Shown here: positions 25,916-35,102 of the stretch, piece by piece | Layout of the letters: every line of letters begins with the position of its first letter | How positions within the stretch are numbered: the stretch's first letter is position 1 | DNA from: Streptomyces sp. WMMC940 | GTDB lineage: Bacteria; Actinomycetota; Actinomycetes; Streptomycetales; Streptomycetaceae | DNA: 64,000 bases | NCBI RefSeq assembly: GCF_027460265.1 | Contig: NZ_JAPZBC010000001.1 | Location: 5,064,001 to 5,128,000, forward strand | Reading direction: 5' to 3' | Made by a program: the position numbers and the translations under genes | The notes under the pieces: model-generated | The model's database searches: none | Told to the model about the DNA's origin: nothing | The model's input: the letters and a program-made list of their open reading frames with translations, nothing else

Positions 25916-27415
25916 GTGTCCGTGCCGCACGAAGCCAAGCCCCGCACCACAGCAGTCGTGCTCGCCGGTGGTACCGGCCAGCGCGTGGGGCTCGCGATCC
26001 CCAAGCAGCTGCTGAAGATCGCCGGCAAGGCCGTCATCGAGCACACGCTGTCGATCTTCGAGCAGGCCGAGGCGATCGACGATGTGATCGTGCTGATGGC
26101 GCCGGGTTTCGTGCCCGACGTGGAGAGGATCATCGCGAAGGCCGGGCTGACCAAGGTCCGCCGCGTGATCGAGGGCGGCGCGACCCGGAACGAGACCACC
26201 GAGCGTGCGATCGAGGCCCTCAGCGAGGGTCTCGCGGAGGGCGAGGACGCCAATGTCCTCTTCCATGACGCGGTGCGTCCGCTTCTGTCACAGCGAGTGA
26301 TCGCGGACTGCGTCAGCGCCCTCGACCGCTACCAGGCCGTCGACGTCGCCATCCCCTCCGCCGACACCATCATCGTGACCCGCACCCACGGCGAGGACGG
26401 CGAGTTCATCACCGACGTGCCGGACCGTTCGCGGCTGCGCCGGGGCCAGACGCCGCAGGCGTTCAAGCTCTCCACGATCCGCCGGGCGTACGAGATCGCC
26501 GCGGGTGACCCGAACTTCCAGGCGACCGACGACTGCAGCGTCGTGCTCAAGTACCTCCCGGACGTGCCGATCTACGTCGTCGCGGGTGACGAGTACAACA
26601 TGAAGGTGACGCAGCCGGTCGACGTCTTCATCGCCGACAAGCTGTTCCAGCTCGCCTCCACCGCCGCGCCGCGCCAGGCCGACGAGGCCGCTTACCGCGA
26701 GCTGCTGGCCGGCAGGACCCTGGTCGTCTTCGGTGGTTCGTACGGCATCGGTGCGGACATCGCGGCCCTCGCCGAGGAGTACGGTGCGAAGGTCTACGCG
26801 CTGGGCCGCTCCACCACCGGCACCCATGTGGAGAACCCGGAGCACGTGGACGACGCCCTCTCCAAGGCGTACGCGGAGACCGGGCGCGTGGACTACGTCA
26901 TCAACACCGCGGGCGTGCTGCGCATCGGCAAGCTCGCCGAGACCGACAACGCGACCATTCAGGAAGCGCTGAACGTCAATTACCTGGCACCCGTCCAGAT
27001 TGCCCGTGCCTCTTACAAGTATTTGGCGGAGTCCAAGGGGCAACTGCTCCTCTACACCTCTTCCAGCTACACCCGGGGCCGCGCTGAATACAGCCTTTAC
27101 TCGTCGACCAAGGCGGCTATGGTGAATCTCACCCAGGCCCTCTCCGACGAATGGGCGGCCGACGGAATCCGGGTGAATTGCGTCAATCCCGAGCGCACGG
27201 CCACGCCGATGCGCACCAAGGCGTTCGGCCAGGAGCCGGCCGGCTCGCTGCTGTCCTCCGAGGCCGTTGCCCGGACCTCGCTGGACGTGCTGCTCTCCGA
27301 GCTGACCGGCCATGTCATCGACGTACGCCAGCAGGACCCCACCCGTGGGGCGAGCGAGGCCTCCGGGTTCGAGCAGGCTCTGGCAACCGTCCTGGACCGC
27401 CAGGAGGATGTGTAA
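25916..27415 (+). CDS. Bifunctional CDP-ribitol synthase-like protein (TarI/IspD + SDR reductase)
   Basis: 499 aa, two fused domains. N-terminal (1-~235) is an IspD/TarI-type cytidylyltransferase: VVLAGGTGQRVGLAIPKQLL, HDAVRPLL, RGQTPQAF and MKVTQPVD. C-terminal (~255-490) is a short-chain dehydrogenase: VFGGSYGIGADIA and Tyr395/Lys399 in YSSTK. This is the Bcs1/Acs1 arrangement, which reduces ribulose-5-P to ribitol-5-P and couples it to CTP, giving CDP-ribitol for teichoic acid or capsule. The alternative, MEP-pathway IspD, is unlikely because of the fusion and the TagF-like neighbour. GTG 25916 has GAGG 8 nt upstream. The stretch from about 26950 to 27200 uses more A/T-ending codons than its surroundings. 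Confidence 0.82.
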   Translation: MSVPHEAKPRTTAVVLAGGTGQRVGLAIPKQLLKIAGKAVIEHTLSIFEQAEAIDDVIVLMAPGFVPDVERIIAKAGLTKVRRVIEGGATRNETTERAIEALSEGLAEGEDANVLFHDAVRPLLSQRVIADCVSALDRYQAVDVAIPSADTIIVTRTHGEDGEFITDVPDRSRLRRGQTPQAFKLSTIRRAYEIAAGDPNFQATDDCSVVLKYLPDVPIYVVAGDEYNMKVTQPVDVFIADKLFQLASTAAPRQADEAAYRELLAGRTLVVFGGSYGIGADIAALAEEYGAKVYALGRSTTGTHVENPEHVDDALSKAYAETGRVDYVINTAGVLRIGKLAETDNATIQEALNVNYLAPVQIARASYKYLAESKGQLLLYTSSSYTRGRAEYSLYSSTKAAMVNLTQALSDEWAADGIRVNCVNPERTATPMRTKAFGQEPAGSLLSSEAVARTSLDVLLSELTGHVIDVRQQDPTRGASEASGFEQALATVLDRQEDV

Positions 27416-27438
27416 TACTTCTCCATCAAAGATCTTAT

Positions 27439-27477
27439 TCGGGCCTCTGAGATCGCTTCCGCGATACAGAGGCCCGA
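27439..27477 (+). terminator. Hairpin after the CDP-ribitol synthase gene
   Basis: Perfect 11-bp stem (27439-27449 with 27467-27477) plus inner 5-bp stem ATCGC/GCGAT (27452-27456, 27461-27465). It sits in an unusually A+T-rich gap and could terminate or attenuate before the TagF-like gene. Confidence 0.7.
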
Positions 27478-27546
27478 GTTAGTGAGGGCCCGCCTTCACG
27501 ATTTCCTCCAATGTGAATCAAACGGCACCTTTGGAGCAGGTACTAC

Positions 27547-29694
27547 GTGATTTCGACCGCCATTCGCCTGGCACGTGTGGGTAGCCGGTCAGAGCTGGCC
27601 GCCGCGGTCCTCATGGGGCTGAGCTATCCGTGCTTGATGATCGCCGCGCTGATCCCGGACATCTGGATGTTCGCGGCGGCCGCGGCCGTGACCTATGTCT
27701 CCGACTGGTACCTGCACCAGCGCGGCAGTTACCTGGTCAACCGCCTCAACAAGGTCCGGGCCGGTCTGCCGATCCGCTTCCTGCTCCGTGAGCTGCTGCT
27801 GATCCTGCTGCTCGCCCGCGCGGGTCTCGCCGAGGAACCGCTGTTCTACGCGGCGGTCGCCTGCTTCCTGCTCTTCTACGGCCTCCAGGCGCCGCACGGC
27901 GCGCTCACCACCCTGATCCGGCTGCGCCGGACCATGCCGGTCGTCACCCGCAACGTCGACCTCCACGCCGTGCGCATCCCGGACGCCCCGCCCCGCGCCC
28001 TGCTGCACCGCTCCGGCGAGAAGATGCTGCACCTGGACATCCCCGCGATGGGGGGCGTCATCGTCGCGGCGGCCACCGGGCACGACGTCGTCGGCTATGC
28101 CGGTACCGCCGCCGGCATCGCCCTCGGTCTCCTCTACACCGCGGCGCTCGTGCCGTATCTGCGCCGCAGGCGACGAGTGCCCTCCGGGCCGGCCGTCCTC
28201 AAGGCCGTCCAGAAGTGGCTCGGCGAGTACCAGCCCACCGTCGCGCTGTACTTCTCCGGCTCCGAGGACTCCGCGTACCAGGTCAACATGTGGCTCGAGA
28301 CCATGGAGCAGCTCGACGGCCGGCCGATCGTCATCATGCGTGAGCGGAGCCTCGTCGCGAAGCTCAACGAGACCGCCGTTCCCGTGCTGTGCATCCCCGG
28401 CGGCCAGCACCTGATGGCGATGAGGTTCGACTCGGTCCGCGTCACGCTCTACCCGGCCAACGTCGGCAAGAACATCCACATGCTGCGCGTCCCGACCATG
28501 AAGCACGTCTTCATCGGCCACGGCGACAGCGACAAACTCGCCAGCGTCAACCCCTTCTCCAAGGTGTACGACGAGGTGTGGACCGCGGGCCGGGCCGGCC
28601 GCGACCGGTACGCGCTCGCCGACGTCGGCGTCCGCGACGACGACATCGTCGAGGTCGGCCGCCCGCAGCTGGCCCCCATCGAGTCCTGGACGGGCACGCC
28701 GAAGAACCCCATCCCCACCGTCCTCTACGCCCCCACCTGGGAGGGCTGGGACAACAACCCCGGCAACACCTCCCTGCTGCTCGCCGGCGAGAACATCGTC
28801 CGGCGGCTGCTGGAGGCGGACCCCCCGGTACGCCTGATCTACAAGCCGCACCCGTTCACCGGCATCCGCAACAAGAAGGCGCTCGCGGTCCACGAGCGGA
28901 TCACGGCGATGGTGCGGAAGGCGGCCGCCGAGCGTGCCGCCGACCCGCGCTGGGCCGACCAGGCCGCGGCAGGAAGGGCCGAACGGGCCGCCGCGCGCGC
29001 CGGGCTGATCCGGATCGAGGCCCGGCTCGCGGAGCTCACCAAGCCCGGCCGCTCCGGCGGCGACCAGGCCGAGGAGTCCCGCGTCTCCCTCGCCGACCCC
29101 GTGCGCCTCGCCGAGATCAAGAGCCTGCGGACCGAGTGGAACGCCGCCTACTGGCGCTCCTTCGGCTGGTGGGAGCACACGATCGTGACCGGCGCCCAAC
29201 CCACCCTCTACGACTGCTTCAACGAGTCCGACGCCATGGTCTCCGACATCTCCAGCGTCGTCTCGGACTTCATCGCCAGCGGCAAGCCGTACGCGGTGAC
29301 GGACTCCGCGGAACTCGGCGCGGAGGAGTTCAGGCGCCAGAACACCGCGGTCCGCGCGGCGGTCGTCCTGTCCAACGGCGCCGAGGAGCTGGACGGTCTG
29401 CTGTCGGCCGTCGCCGACCCGGCGGCCGACAGCCTCGCCGACGCGCGCGCCGAGCTGAAGAAGTACCTCCTCGGGCCCGACGAGCCCACGTCGATCGAGC
29501 AGTTCGACGCCGCCGTGCGCGCCCTCGCGGTCAAGGCCGAGGCCCGCAACGCCGGCGTGGAGCAGCGCATCGGCGAGCAGGAGATCGGTGAGCTCGACCG
29601 CGAGTCCGACGCGGGTGGGCAGAGCACCGAGACCGGGGGCAACGGCGTCGCCGAGGCCGACGGCGCGGAGGCGACGGCCACCGCGGCCCGCTGA
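27547..29694 (+). CDS. Membrane-anchored CDP-glycerol/ribitol polyol-phosphate transferase (TagF/TarL-like)
   Basis: 715 aa. The first ~215 residues contain about five hydrophobic segments (for example VLMGLSYPCLMIAALIP and FYAAVACFLLFYGL), then a basic turn RRRRR. The cytoplasmic part resembles CDP-glycerol glycerophosphotransferases: VFIGHGDSDK, YAPTWEGWDN, YKPHPF and SDAMVSDISSVVSDFIASGKP. A charged helical insertion (~residues 455-535) separates the last two motifs, and the C-terminus is acidic and disordered. It probably polymerises or primes a polyol-phosphate wall polymer, using the CDP-ribitol made by the neighbour upstream. Membrane fusion to a TagF domain is an actinobacterial form. 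GTG start with GGAGCAGG. Confidence 0.82.
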   Translation: MISTAIRLARVGSRSELAAAVLMGLSYPCLMIAALIPDIWMFAAAAAVTYVSDWYLHQRGSYLVNRLNKVRAGLPIRFLLRELLLILLLARAGLAEEPLFYAAVACFLLFYGLQAPHGALTTLIRLRRTMPVVTRNVDLHAVRIPDAPPRALLHRSGEKMLHLDIPAMGGVIVAAATGHDVVGYAGTAAGIALGLLYTAALVPYLRRRRRVPSGPAVLKAVQKWLGEYQPTVALYFSGSEDSAYQVNMWLETMEQLDGRPIVIMRERSLVAKLNETAVPVLCIPGGQHLMAMRFDSVRVTLYPANVGKNIHMLRVPTMKHVFIGHGDSDKLASVNPFSKVYDEVWTAGRAGRDRYALADVGVRDDDIVEVGRPQLAPIESWTGTPKNPIPTVLYAPTWEGWDNNPGNTSLLLAGENIVRRLLEADPPVRLIYKPHPFTGIRNKKALAVHERITAMVRKAAAERAADPRWADQAAAGRAERAAARAGLIRIEARLAELTKPGRSGGDQAEESRVSLADPVRLAEIKSLRTEWNAAYWRSFGWWEHTIVTGAQPTLYDCFNESDAMVSDISSVVSDFIASGKPYAVTDSAELGAEEFRRQNTAVRAAVVLSNGAEELDGLLSAVADPAADSLADARAELKKYLLGPDEPTSIEQFDAAVRALAVKAEARNAGVEQRIGEQEIGELDRESDAGGQSTETGGNGVAEADGAEATATAAR

Positions 29695-29714
29695 CCCGGC
29701 GGCCGAGCACCGCC

Positions 29715-29761
29715 CACCGGCCCGTGAGCGGCCCCGCGAGGGGCGCGTTCACGGGCCGGTG
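29715..29761 (+). terminator. Terminator after the TagF-like gene
   Basis: Perfect 13-bp outer stem (29715-29727 with 29749-29761) and a 5-bp inner stem with GCGA loop (29731-29735, 29740-29744). Separates the teichoic-acid locus from proB. Confidence 0.85.
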
Positions 29762-29868
29762 CGCGTCGCGGGACCCGGTGGGCGAACGGCCCGGCGCGCC
29801 CGGCCCCGCCCTGTCCGGGAGCATGTCCAGCCGGCGAAACGGAAGCGCGCCGACGGCCGTGACTGACA

Positions 29869-29874
29869 TAGATT
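29869..29874 (+). promoter_or_regulatory. -10 box of leaderless proB
   Basis: TAGATT ends exactly 6 nt before the proB GTG, which places the transcription start at or next to the start codon. No strong -35. Confidence 0.5.
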
Positions 29875-29880
29875 CGCCAC

Positions 29881-31008
29881 GTGACAGTGGCAAGGCAGTA
29901 CGTGACGGAAGCACGCAGGATCGTCGTCAAGGTGGGCTCGTCCTCACTCACCACGGCCTCCGGGGGACTCGACGCCGACCGGGTGGACGCCCTCGTGGAC
30001 GTGCTGGCCAAGGTCCGCAGCGGCGGCGAGAAGGAGATAGTGCTCGTCTCCAGCGGCGCCATCGCCGCCGGACTCGCCCCCCTCGGGCTGGCCCGCCGTC
30101 CCAAGGACCTGGCCCGGCAGCAGGCCGCCGCGAGCGTCGGCCAGGGCCTGCTCGTCGCCCGCTACACCGCCTCCTTCGCCCGCTACGGCGTCCGCGTGGG
30201 GCAGGTGCTCCTCACCACCGACGACACCAGCCGCCGCGCCCACTACCGCAACGCCTACCGCACCCTCGACCAGCTGCTCGCCATGGGGGCCGTTCCGGTC
30301 GTCAACGAGAACGACACGGTCGCCACCGACGAGATCCGCTTCGGCGACAACGACCGGCTCGCGGCCCTCGTCGCGCACCTCGTCCGCGCCGATCTGTTGG
30401 TCCTGCTGTCCGACGTGGACGGCCTCTACGACGGCGACCCCGGCAAGCCCGGCACGTCCCGGATCGAGGAGGTCCGAGGACCCGCCGATCTGGCGGGCGT
30501 GGAGATCGGGTCGGCGGGCAGGGCCGGCGTCGGAACCGGGGGCATGGTCACCAAGGTCGAGGCGGCACGGATCGCGGCCGCGGCCGGCGTCCCGGTGGTC
30601 CTCACCTCCGCATCCCGCGCCGCCGACGCCCTCGCCGGGCGCGACACCGGCACCTACTTCCGCCGCACCGGGCGGCGTTCCGCCGACCGGCTGCTCTGGC
30701 TCGCCCACGCCTCCACCCCGCAGGGCGCGCTCACCCTCGACGACGGAGCCGTCCAGGCCGTCGTCGAGCGCAGGAAGTCACTGCTGCCCGCCGGAATCGC
30801 GGCCGTGGACGGCGAGTTCACCGCCGGGGACCCGGTGGAGCTGCGCGACGCCGACGGCAGGGCCGTGGCCCGCGGACTGGTCAACTTCGACTCCAAGGAA
30901 CTCCCCCTGCTGCTCGGCCGCTCCACCCGCGACCTCGCCAGGGAACTCGGCCCCGCCTACGAGCGAGAGGTCGTACACAGGGACGACCTCGTTGTCCTGA
31001 ACCCCTGA
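29881..31008 (+). CDS. proB: Glutamate 5-kinase
   Basis: 375 aa; first step of proline synthesis, glutamate + ATP to gamma-glutamyl phosphate. Amino-acid kinase domain (VVKVGSSSL, LVSSGAIAAG, VVNENDTVATDE and FGDNDRLAA) followed by a C-terminal PUA domain (~285-365). GTG start without a Shine-Dalgarno site; the TAGATT box 6 nt upstream suggests a leaderless message. proA lies about 0.9 kb downstream after one small gene. Confidence 0.95.
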   Translation: MTVARQYVTEARRIVVKVGSSSLTTASGGLDADRVDALVDVLAKVRSGGEKEIVLVSSGAIAAGLAPLGLARRPKDLARQQAAASVGQGLLVARYTASFARYGVRVGQVLLTTDDTSRRAHYRNAYRTLDQLLAMGAVPVVNENDTVATDEIRFGDNDRLAALVAHLVRADLLVLLSDVDGLYDGDPGKPGTSRIEEVRGPADLAGVEIGSAGRAGVGTGGMVTKVEAARIAAAAGVPVVLTSASRAADALAGRDTGTYFRRTGRRSADRLLWLAHASTPQGALTLDDGAVQAVVERRKSLLPAGIAAVDGEFTAGDPVELRDADGRAVARGLVNFDSKELPLLLGRSTRDLARELGPAYEREVVHRDDLVVLNP

Positions 31009-31217
31009 CGTCACCCCTGAAACGGCTGAAAGTCCGGCCTTCCGGCAGGGACCTTCATCAAAACCGCCCCGCGCCCGGCCCCGGACTGGTCAACTTTGTC
31101 AGGGGGGTAAGGCGGGGTTCGGCACCACGACGCATCGACAGGAGGCCGCCGGTGAGACGAGCGCGCCCAGGGGCGGCGCCCCGTGGGACACGGGCAACGA
31201 CCCACGCCCGCAGGTCC

Positions 31218-31718
31218 GTGGGGGAGCAGCGGGCCCTGAGCAGTGTGGACGCGGGGGCCGACTTCGAGCGATCCGCGGACCTCGACCCACGGGACGGCCT
31301 CACCCCCGCCGGCGGGGCCCTCCGAGGGGAGCACGAGGCCGGCGAGAACACCGCGCCGCACGGCGACGAGCGGGCCGTCTCCCGGCTGTGGCACATCACC
31401 CTCTGCGTCTCGGGCGCGGAGACGCCGTTGAAGGAGGTCAGGCGCGGACTGGAGCAGCTCGCCCACGACCACCCCTTCCTGCTCACCAGCCGTTACGCCA
31501 ACGACCACGCCGAGATCCGCTACTGGGAAGAGGCCCGGGACCTGCACGACGCCGCAGCGGTGGCCCTGCGCCTATGGGGCGAGCACCGCTCCACGGCGAA
31601 GCTTCCGCCGTGGGAGATCGTGGGCCTGGAGGTCATCGACCGCGAGACCTACCACCAGCGCATCGCCGAAGGGTACGGGCCGCCCCCGGCCACACCCGTC
31701 GGCGTCCACCCGTTCTGA
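31218..31718 (+). CDS. Conserved hypothetical protein between proB and proA
   Basis: About 166 aa. The last ~110 residues (from [18 protein letters not shown] to [10 protein letters not shown]) look strongly conserved in character: [29 protein letters not shown] and [20 protein letters not shown] recall the same protein at this place in other streptomycetes. The N-terminal ~55 residues are low-complexity and the start is uncertain: GTG 31218 or GTG 31242, neither with a good ribosome site. Charged, no membrane segment. Function unknown. The gap 31009-31217 holds no other gene. Confidence 0.7.
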   Translation: MGEQRALSSVDAGADFERSADLDPRDGLTPAGGALRGEHEAGENTAPHGDERAVSRLWHITLCVSGAETPLKEVRRGLEQLAHDHPFLLTSRYANDHAEIRYWEEARDLHDAAAVALRLWGEHRSTAKLPPWEIVGLEVIDRETYHQRIAEGYGPPPATPVGVHPF

Positions 31719-31920
31719 CGACCGCGGGCCTCGCGGGGCCGGTGCCGGGGAGCCCGACGCCGGCACCCGGAACCGTCACCGTGACCTGCCGGCCTCCGCC
31801 GCCGGAAGAGGGCTGTCCGGTACGGGGCCCGGAACCGCGCCGGGCCCGGTGCGGTACCAGCGCCCGGTCCGTCACGTCTCGCAGTGCGGGATACGTGAGG
31901 GATGCCCGCTGAGTGCGCAT

Positions 31921-31926
31921 TACCCT
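31921..31926 (+). promoter_or_regulatory. -10 box of leaderless proA
   Basis: TACCCT ends 6 nt before the proA ATG, the same geometry as at proB. No strong -35. Confidence 0.5.
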
Positions 31927-31932
31927 GCGGGC

Positions 31933-33216
31933 ATGACCTCGCTTTCGCCGTACGACAACCTGACCCCGGTCACCCGGGCCGCCTACCGTGCCCGCTCCGC
32001 AGCCGCCGACATCGCGCCACTTCCGCGCGCGGTCAAGGACGACGCCCTGCTGGCGATCGCCGACGCCCTCGAGGTCCGGACGAGCGAGATCGTCGAGGCC
32101 AACGCCGAGGACATCGCCCGCGCCCGGGAAGCCGGCACGAGTGAGGCGATCATCGACAGGCTCACCCTGACCCCGGAGCGGGTCCGGGCCATCGCCGCCG
32201 ACGTGCGGCACGTCGCCGCGCTGCCCGACCCGGTCGGTGAGGTCGTCCGAGGCTCGACCCTCCCCAACGGGATCGATCTCCGCCAGGTCCGTGTCCCCCT
32301 CGGCGTGGTCGGCATCATCTACGAGGCCCGGCCCAACGTGACGGTGGACGCCGCCGCGCTCTGCCTGAAGTCCGGAAACGCCGTGCTGCTGCGCGGTTCC
32401 TCCTCCGCCTACTCCTCCAACACCGCCCTCGTGAGGGTCCTGAGGGACGCCGTCGGAGGCTCCGGGTTGCCGGCGGACGCCGTGCAGCTCGTCCCGGGGG
32501 AGAGCCGCGACTCCGTACGGGAACTGATGCGCGCCCGCGGTCTCGTCGACGTCCTCATCCCGCGCGGCGGGGCCTCCCTGATCCGGACCGTGGTCGAGGA
32601 GTCCACCGTCCCGGTCATCGAGACCGGCACCGGAAACTGCCATGTCTACGTCGACGCCGAGGCCGACCTCGACATGGCCGTCGAGATCCTGATCAACTCC
32701 AAGGCCCAGCGGCCCAGCGTCTGCAACGCCGCCGAGACCCTCCTCGTCCACCAGGACATCGCGGGGATGTTCCTGCCCCGGGCCCTGGACGCCCTCGCGG
32801 AGGCCGGCGTCACGATCCACGCCGACGAGCGCACCCTCGCCCTCGCCGAGGGCTCCAAGGCCACGGTCGTGCCCGCCACGGCCGAGGACTGGGAGACCGA
32901 GTACCTGTCCTACGACATCGCCGCGGCCGTGGTGGACTCCCTCGACAAGGCCGTCGAGCACATCCGCCTGTGGTCCTCCGGGCACACCGAGGCCATCGTC
33001 ACCACCTCCCAGGCGGCGGCCCGCCGGTTCACCCGGTTGGTGGATTCGACGACGGTGGCCGTGAACGCGTCCACCCGCTTCACCGACGGGGGCCAGTTCG
33101 GTTTCGGCGCCGAGATCGGGATCTCCACGCAGAAGCTGCACGCCCGGGGTCCGATGGGACTGCCCGAGCTGACCTCGACCAAGTACATCGTGACGGGTGA
33201 CGGTCACACCCGGTGA
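31933..33216 (+). CDS. proA: Gamma-glutamyl phosphate reductase
   Basis: 427 aa; NADPH reduction of gamma-glutamyl phosphate to the semialdehyde, second step of proline synthesis. Aldehyde-dehydrogenase fold with [27 protein letters not shown] and the catalytic cysteine Cys264 in [12 protein letters not shown]; ends [19 protein letters not shown]. The ATG lacks a ribosome site and has TACCCT 6 nt upstream, so it is probably leaderless. In-frame upstream starts read through the promoter and are not used. Confidence 0.95.
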   Translation: MTSLSPYDNLTPVTRAAYRARSAAADIAPLPRAVKDDALLAIADALEVRTSEIVEANAEDIARAREAGTSEAIIDRLTLTPERVRAIAADVRHVAALPDPVGEVVRGSTLPNGIDLRQVRVPLGVVGIIYEARPNVTVDAAALCLKSGNAVLLRGSSSAYSSNTALVRVLRDAVGGSGLPADAVQLVPGESRDSVRELMRARGLVDVLIPRGGASLIRTVVEESTVPVIETGTGNCHVYVDAEADLDMAVEILINSKAQRPSVCNAAETLLVHQDIAGMFLPRALDALAEAGVTIHADERTLALAEGSKATVVPATAEDWETEYLSYDIAAAVVDSLDKAVEHIRLWSSGHTEAIVTTSQAAARRFTRLVDSTTVAVNASTRFTDGGQFGFGAEIGISTQKLHARGPMGLPELTSTKYIVTGDGHTR

Positions 33217-33270
33217 CGGAGGGGCGCGGTCAGTTGCCCGCACTCCCTGCCGAAAACCCACGGCCAGGTC

Positions 33271-33276
33271 TACCCT
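33271..33276 (+). promoter_or_regulatory. -10 box, leaderless start
   Basis: TACCCT 6 nt before the GTG at 33283. Confidence 0.5.
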
Positions 33277-33282
33277 GAAGTC

Positions 33283-33894
33283 GTGCCGGACGACGTGGGG
33301 GGCAGGCCGTTCCCGGACGGCTGGGAGCCCGACGACGACCGCGGAGGCGCGGACCAGGACTTCGCCTCCGTGGTGTTCGACGAGGACTTCGTACGGGCGG
33401 CCGAGATCCATGAACCGAGCGCCGTGGAGCGGCTGCTCGCGGCCGCACAGGCACGTGCCGAGGCCGAGGCGGCCCGCGCCCGCTCCGGGGTCGGCCCGGC
33501 CGACGACGACCTCTACGACGACGGCTACGGCCCCGCGGGCGAACACGGCCGGGAGCGCGCCTACGGGGACCTCGACCCCGACGGTCCCGACCGCTACGCG
33601 GACCCCTACGGGCCGCACGGCGGCGCGCTGCGGCCCTACCGGGGCTCGGCCCGCTGGCACCGGCCGGTGGCCTGGGTCCTCGCCGTGGTGATGGGCGTCG
33701 GCATGGTCGCCCTCGCCTTCACGGCCGTGTACCGGGGAGCGGCCGCGAACCGCCAGGACCGCGTCCCGACACCCGCCACCACCACCGGTGTGGACGCGCC
33801 TGTCAAGGGCGACGTCCCCGACCGGGTCACGGGCCCCTCCGCCTCGGCCCAGTACTCCGCGCCTCCCGTCTCCGCGGCCCCCCGCACGCCCTGA
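33283..33894 (+). CDS. Single-pass membrane protein with SVVFDE motif (first of a pair)
   Basis: 203 aa, no known domain. An acidic N-terminal part carries FASVVFDEDFVRAAEIHEPS (residues 27-46), then an Ala/Arg-rich helix and a Tyr/Asp/Gly-rich low-complexity stretch. One membrane segment lies near residues 127-147 (PVAWVLAVVMGVGMVALAFT); a Thr/Pro/Ser-rich tail of about 50 residues is probably outside. The same SVVFDE-x-FVRAA motif occurs at the N-terminus of the next protein, also before its membrane segment. Likely leaderless (TACCCT 6 nt upstream). By position it matches the SCO2584 region of S. coelicolor. Function unknown. Confidence 0.8.
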   Translation: MPDDVGGRPFPDGWEPDDDRGGADQDFASVVFDEDFVRAAEIHEPSAVERLLAAAQARAEAEAARARSGVGPADDDLYDDGYGPAGEHGRERAYGDLDPDGPDRYADPYGPHGGALRPYRGSARWHRPVAWVLAVVMGVGMVALAFTAVYRGAAANRQDRVPTPATTTGVDAPVKGDVPDRVTGPSASAQYSAPPVSAAPRTP

Positions 33895-33989
33895 CCCGGC
33901 GCGTCCCGTCCCGCGCATCGGCGCCCGGCGGTTCCCCGCGCGCCGCAACCCGGCCCGCGGCAGCGCGTTTACGCGACCCTCCGCAGACC

Positions 33990-33995
33990 TACTCT
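33990..33995 (+). promoter_or_regulatory. -10 box, leaderless start
   Basis: TACTCT 6 nt before the ATG at 34002. Confidence 0.5.
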
Positions 33996-34001
33996 GAAGA
34001 T

Positions 34002-35102
34002 ATGGCAGGGCGTGGAGACCCACCTGAGGGGACACCCGAGGGGCTCCCCGGCGGAAACGACGACGAGTACCGGTCCGTCGTCTTCGACGAATCGTTCGTC
34101 CGTGCTGCCCGCCTCCAGGAGTTCTCCGCGCAGGAACGGATGGGCGACCACGCCAAGGCCGTCCGCAGCCGCCCCGGACGGGGTCTGCACAACGGACCCA
34201 GGCATTTCCTGGTGCTGATGCTGCTGATCGCCATGGCCTTCGGCACCGCCGTCTACATGGGCGTGCGCCATCCCTACCGGCCGCCCGAGACCCAGCCCGT
34301 CCAAGCGCTGCGGAGCATGGTCGTCCCGCTCGCCCCCGAGGGGTCCGTGCCCGGCGGCGACCCGGCCGGACTGTACGCCCGCAGTCCCGCAGCCGACTTC
34401 CCTGTCGGAGCGGCCGGCATCACCCTTCCGGCCGTACGGCACACCAAGAATTTCTCGGACGACCAGGTGATGACCGCGCTCACCATCGCCAAGGACTACC
34501 TGGTGGCGTCCTCCCTCGACCCCGCGGTGCTCACCGAGGGCGCCGTGCGGCCGGTGCGGGTGCTGCTCGACCCGGACCAGCTGAACCAGTTCGACCGGTC
34601 GATGAACGCTCCCGAGGACGACGGGCGCCACGCGGCGACCGGCTGGCTCGTCCGCTTCGACCCGGACAGGATCACCCTGGCCGCCCCGGAGGTGCGGGTC
34701 CGGGGCACGCTGGCCTTCGCCGAAGCCGGCCCCGACGCGCTGGAGGTGACCTCGGACCACACCTTCGCCTACGCGGTGCGGCCCGCGGGGAAGGAGACCG
34801 GTACGCCCACCGCCGCGGACGGGGAGGCCGTGGACAACGCCTCTCTCTTCACCGTCCGGCGCCAGCTGCACTTCCGCTTCGACCGCGACGACCTTCGCAC
34901 CCACCGGGCCGAACTGCTGCTCAGCCATGTGCAGGCCGGTCCCATGTCCTGCTCGGCCGACGCGGCCGCCGTGTTGGAGCCAGTGCCGGCGGGCCGGCGG
35001 GCGACCGGCGAGGGACCGGCAGGCACCGACCCGTACGACACGGGCCGCGCCGTCGCCGCGGTCTGCGGGACCCTCGTGACCGGCACTCAGCCCTCGGGCT
35101 GA
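34002..35102 (+). CDS. Membrane-anchored extracellular protein with SVVFDE motif (second of a pair)
   Basis: 366 aa. The cytoplasmic N-terminus has RSVVFDESFVRAARLQEFSA (residues ~24-43), matching its upstream neighbour. One membrane segment (FLVLMLLIAMAFGTAVYMG, ~67-85) leads to a ~280-residue extracellular domain with mixed strands and helices and no recognised family. It ends with a pair of well-spaced cysteines (MSCSAD and AAVCGTL) that could form a disulphide outside the cell. Leaderless-type start. Its last 16 nt overlap the 3' end of the opposing M48 gene. Function unknown; neighbours nadD and LCP suggest an envelope role, which is inference. Confidence 0.8.
   Translation: MAGRGDPPEGTPEGLPGGNDDEYRSVVFDESFVRAARLQEFSAQERMGDHAKAVRSRPGRGLHNGPRHFLVLMLLIAMAFGTAVYMGVRHPYRPPETQPVQALRSMVVPLAPEGSVPGGDPAGLYARSPAADFPVGAAGITLPAVRHTKNFSDDQVMTALTIAKDYLVASSLDPAVLTEGAVRPVRVLLDPDQLNQFDRSMNAPEDDGRHAATGWLVRFDPDRITLAAPEVRVRGTLAFAEAGPDALEVTSDHTFAYAVRPAGKETGTPTAADGEAVDNASLFTVRRQLHFRFDRDDLRTHRAELLLSHVQAGPMSCSADAAAVLEPVPAGRRATGEGPAGTDPYDTGRAVAAVCGTLVTGTQPSG

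Noticed and set aside
25916..26620. Calling the cytidylyltransferase domain ispD of the MEP pathway
   Set aside because: Fusion to an SDR reductase and location before a TagF-like gene fit CDP-ribitol synthesis better.
29724..31718. Single 664-codon frame covering proB and the next gene
   Set aside because: The first two thirds are out of frame with proB and Arg/Pro-rich; only the last ~165 codons look like protein.
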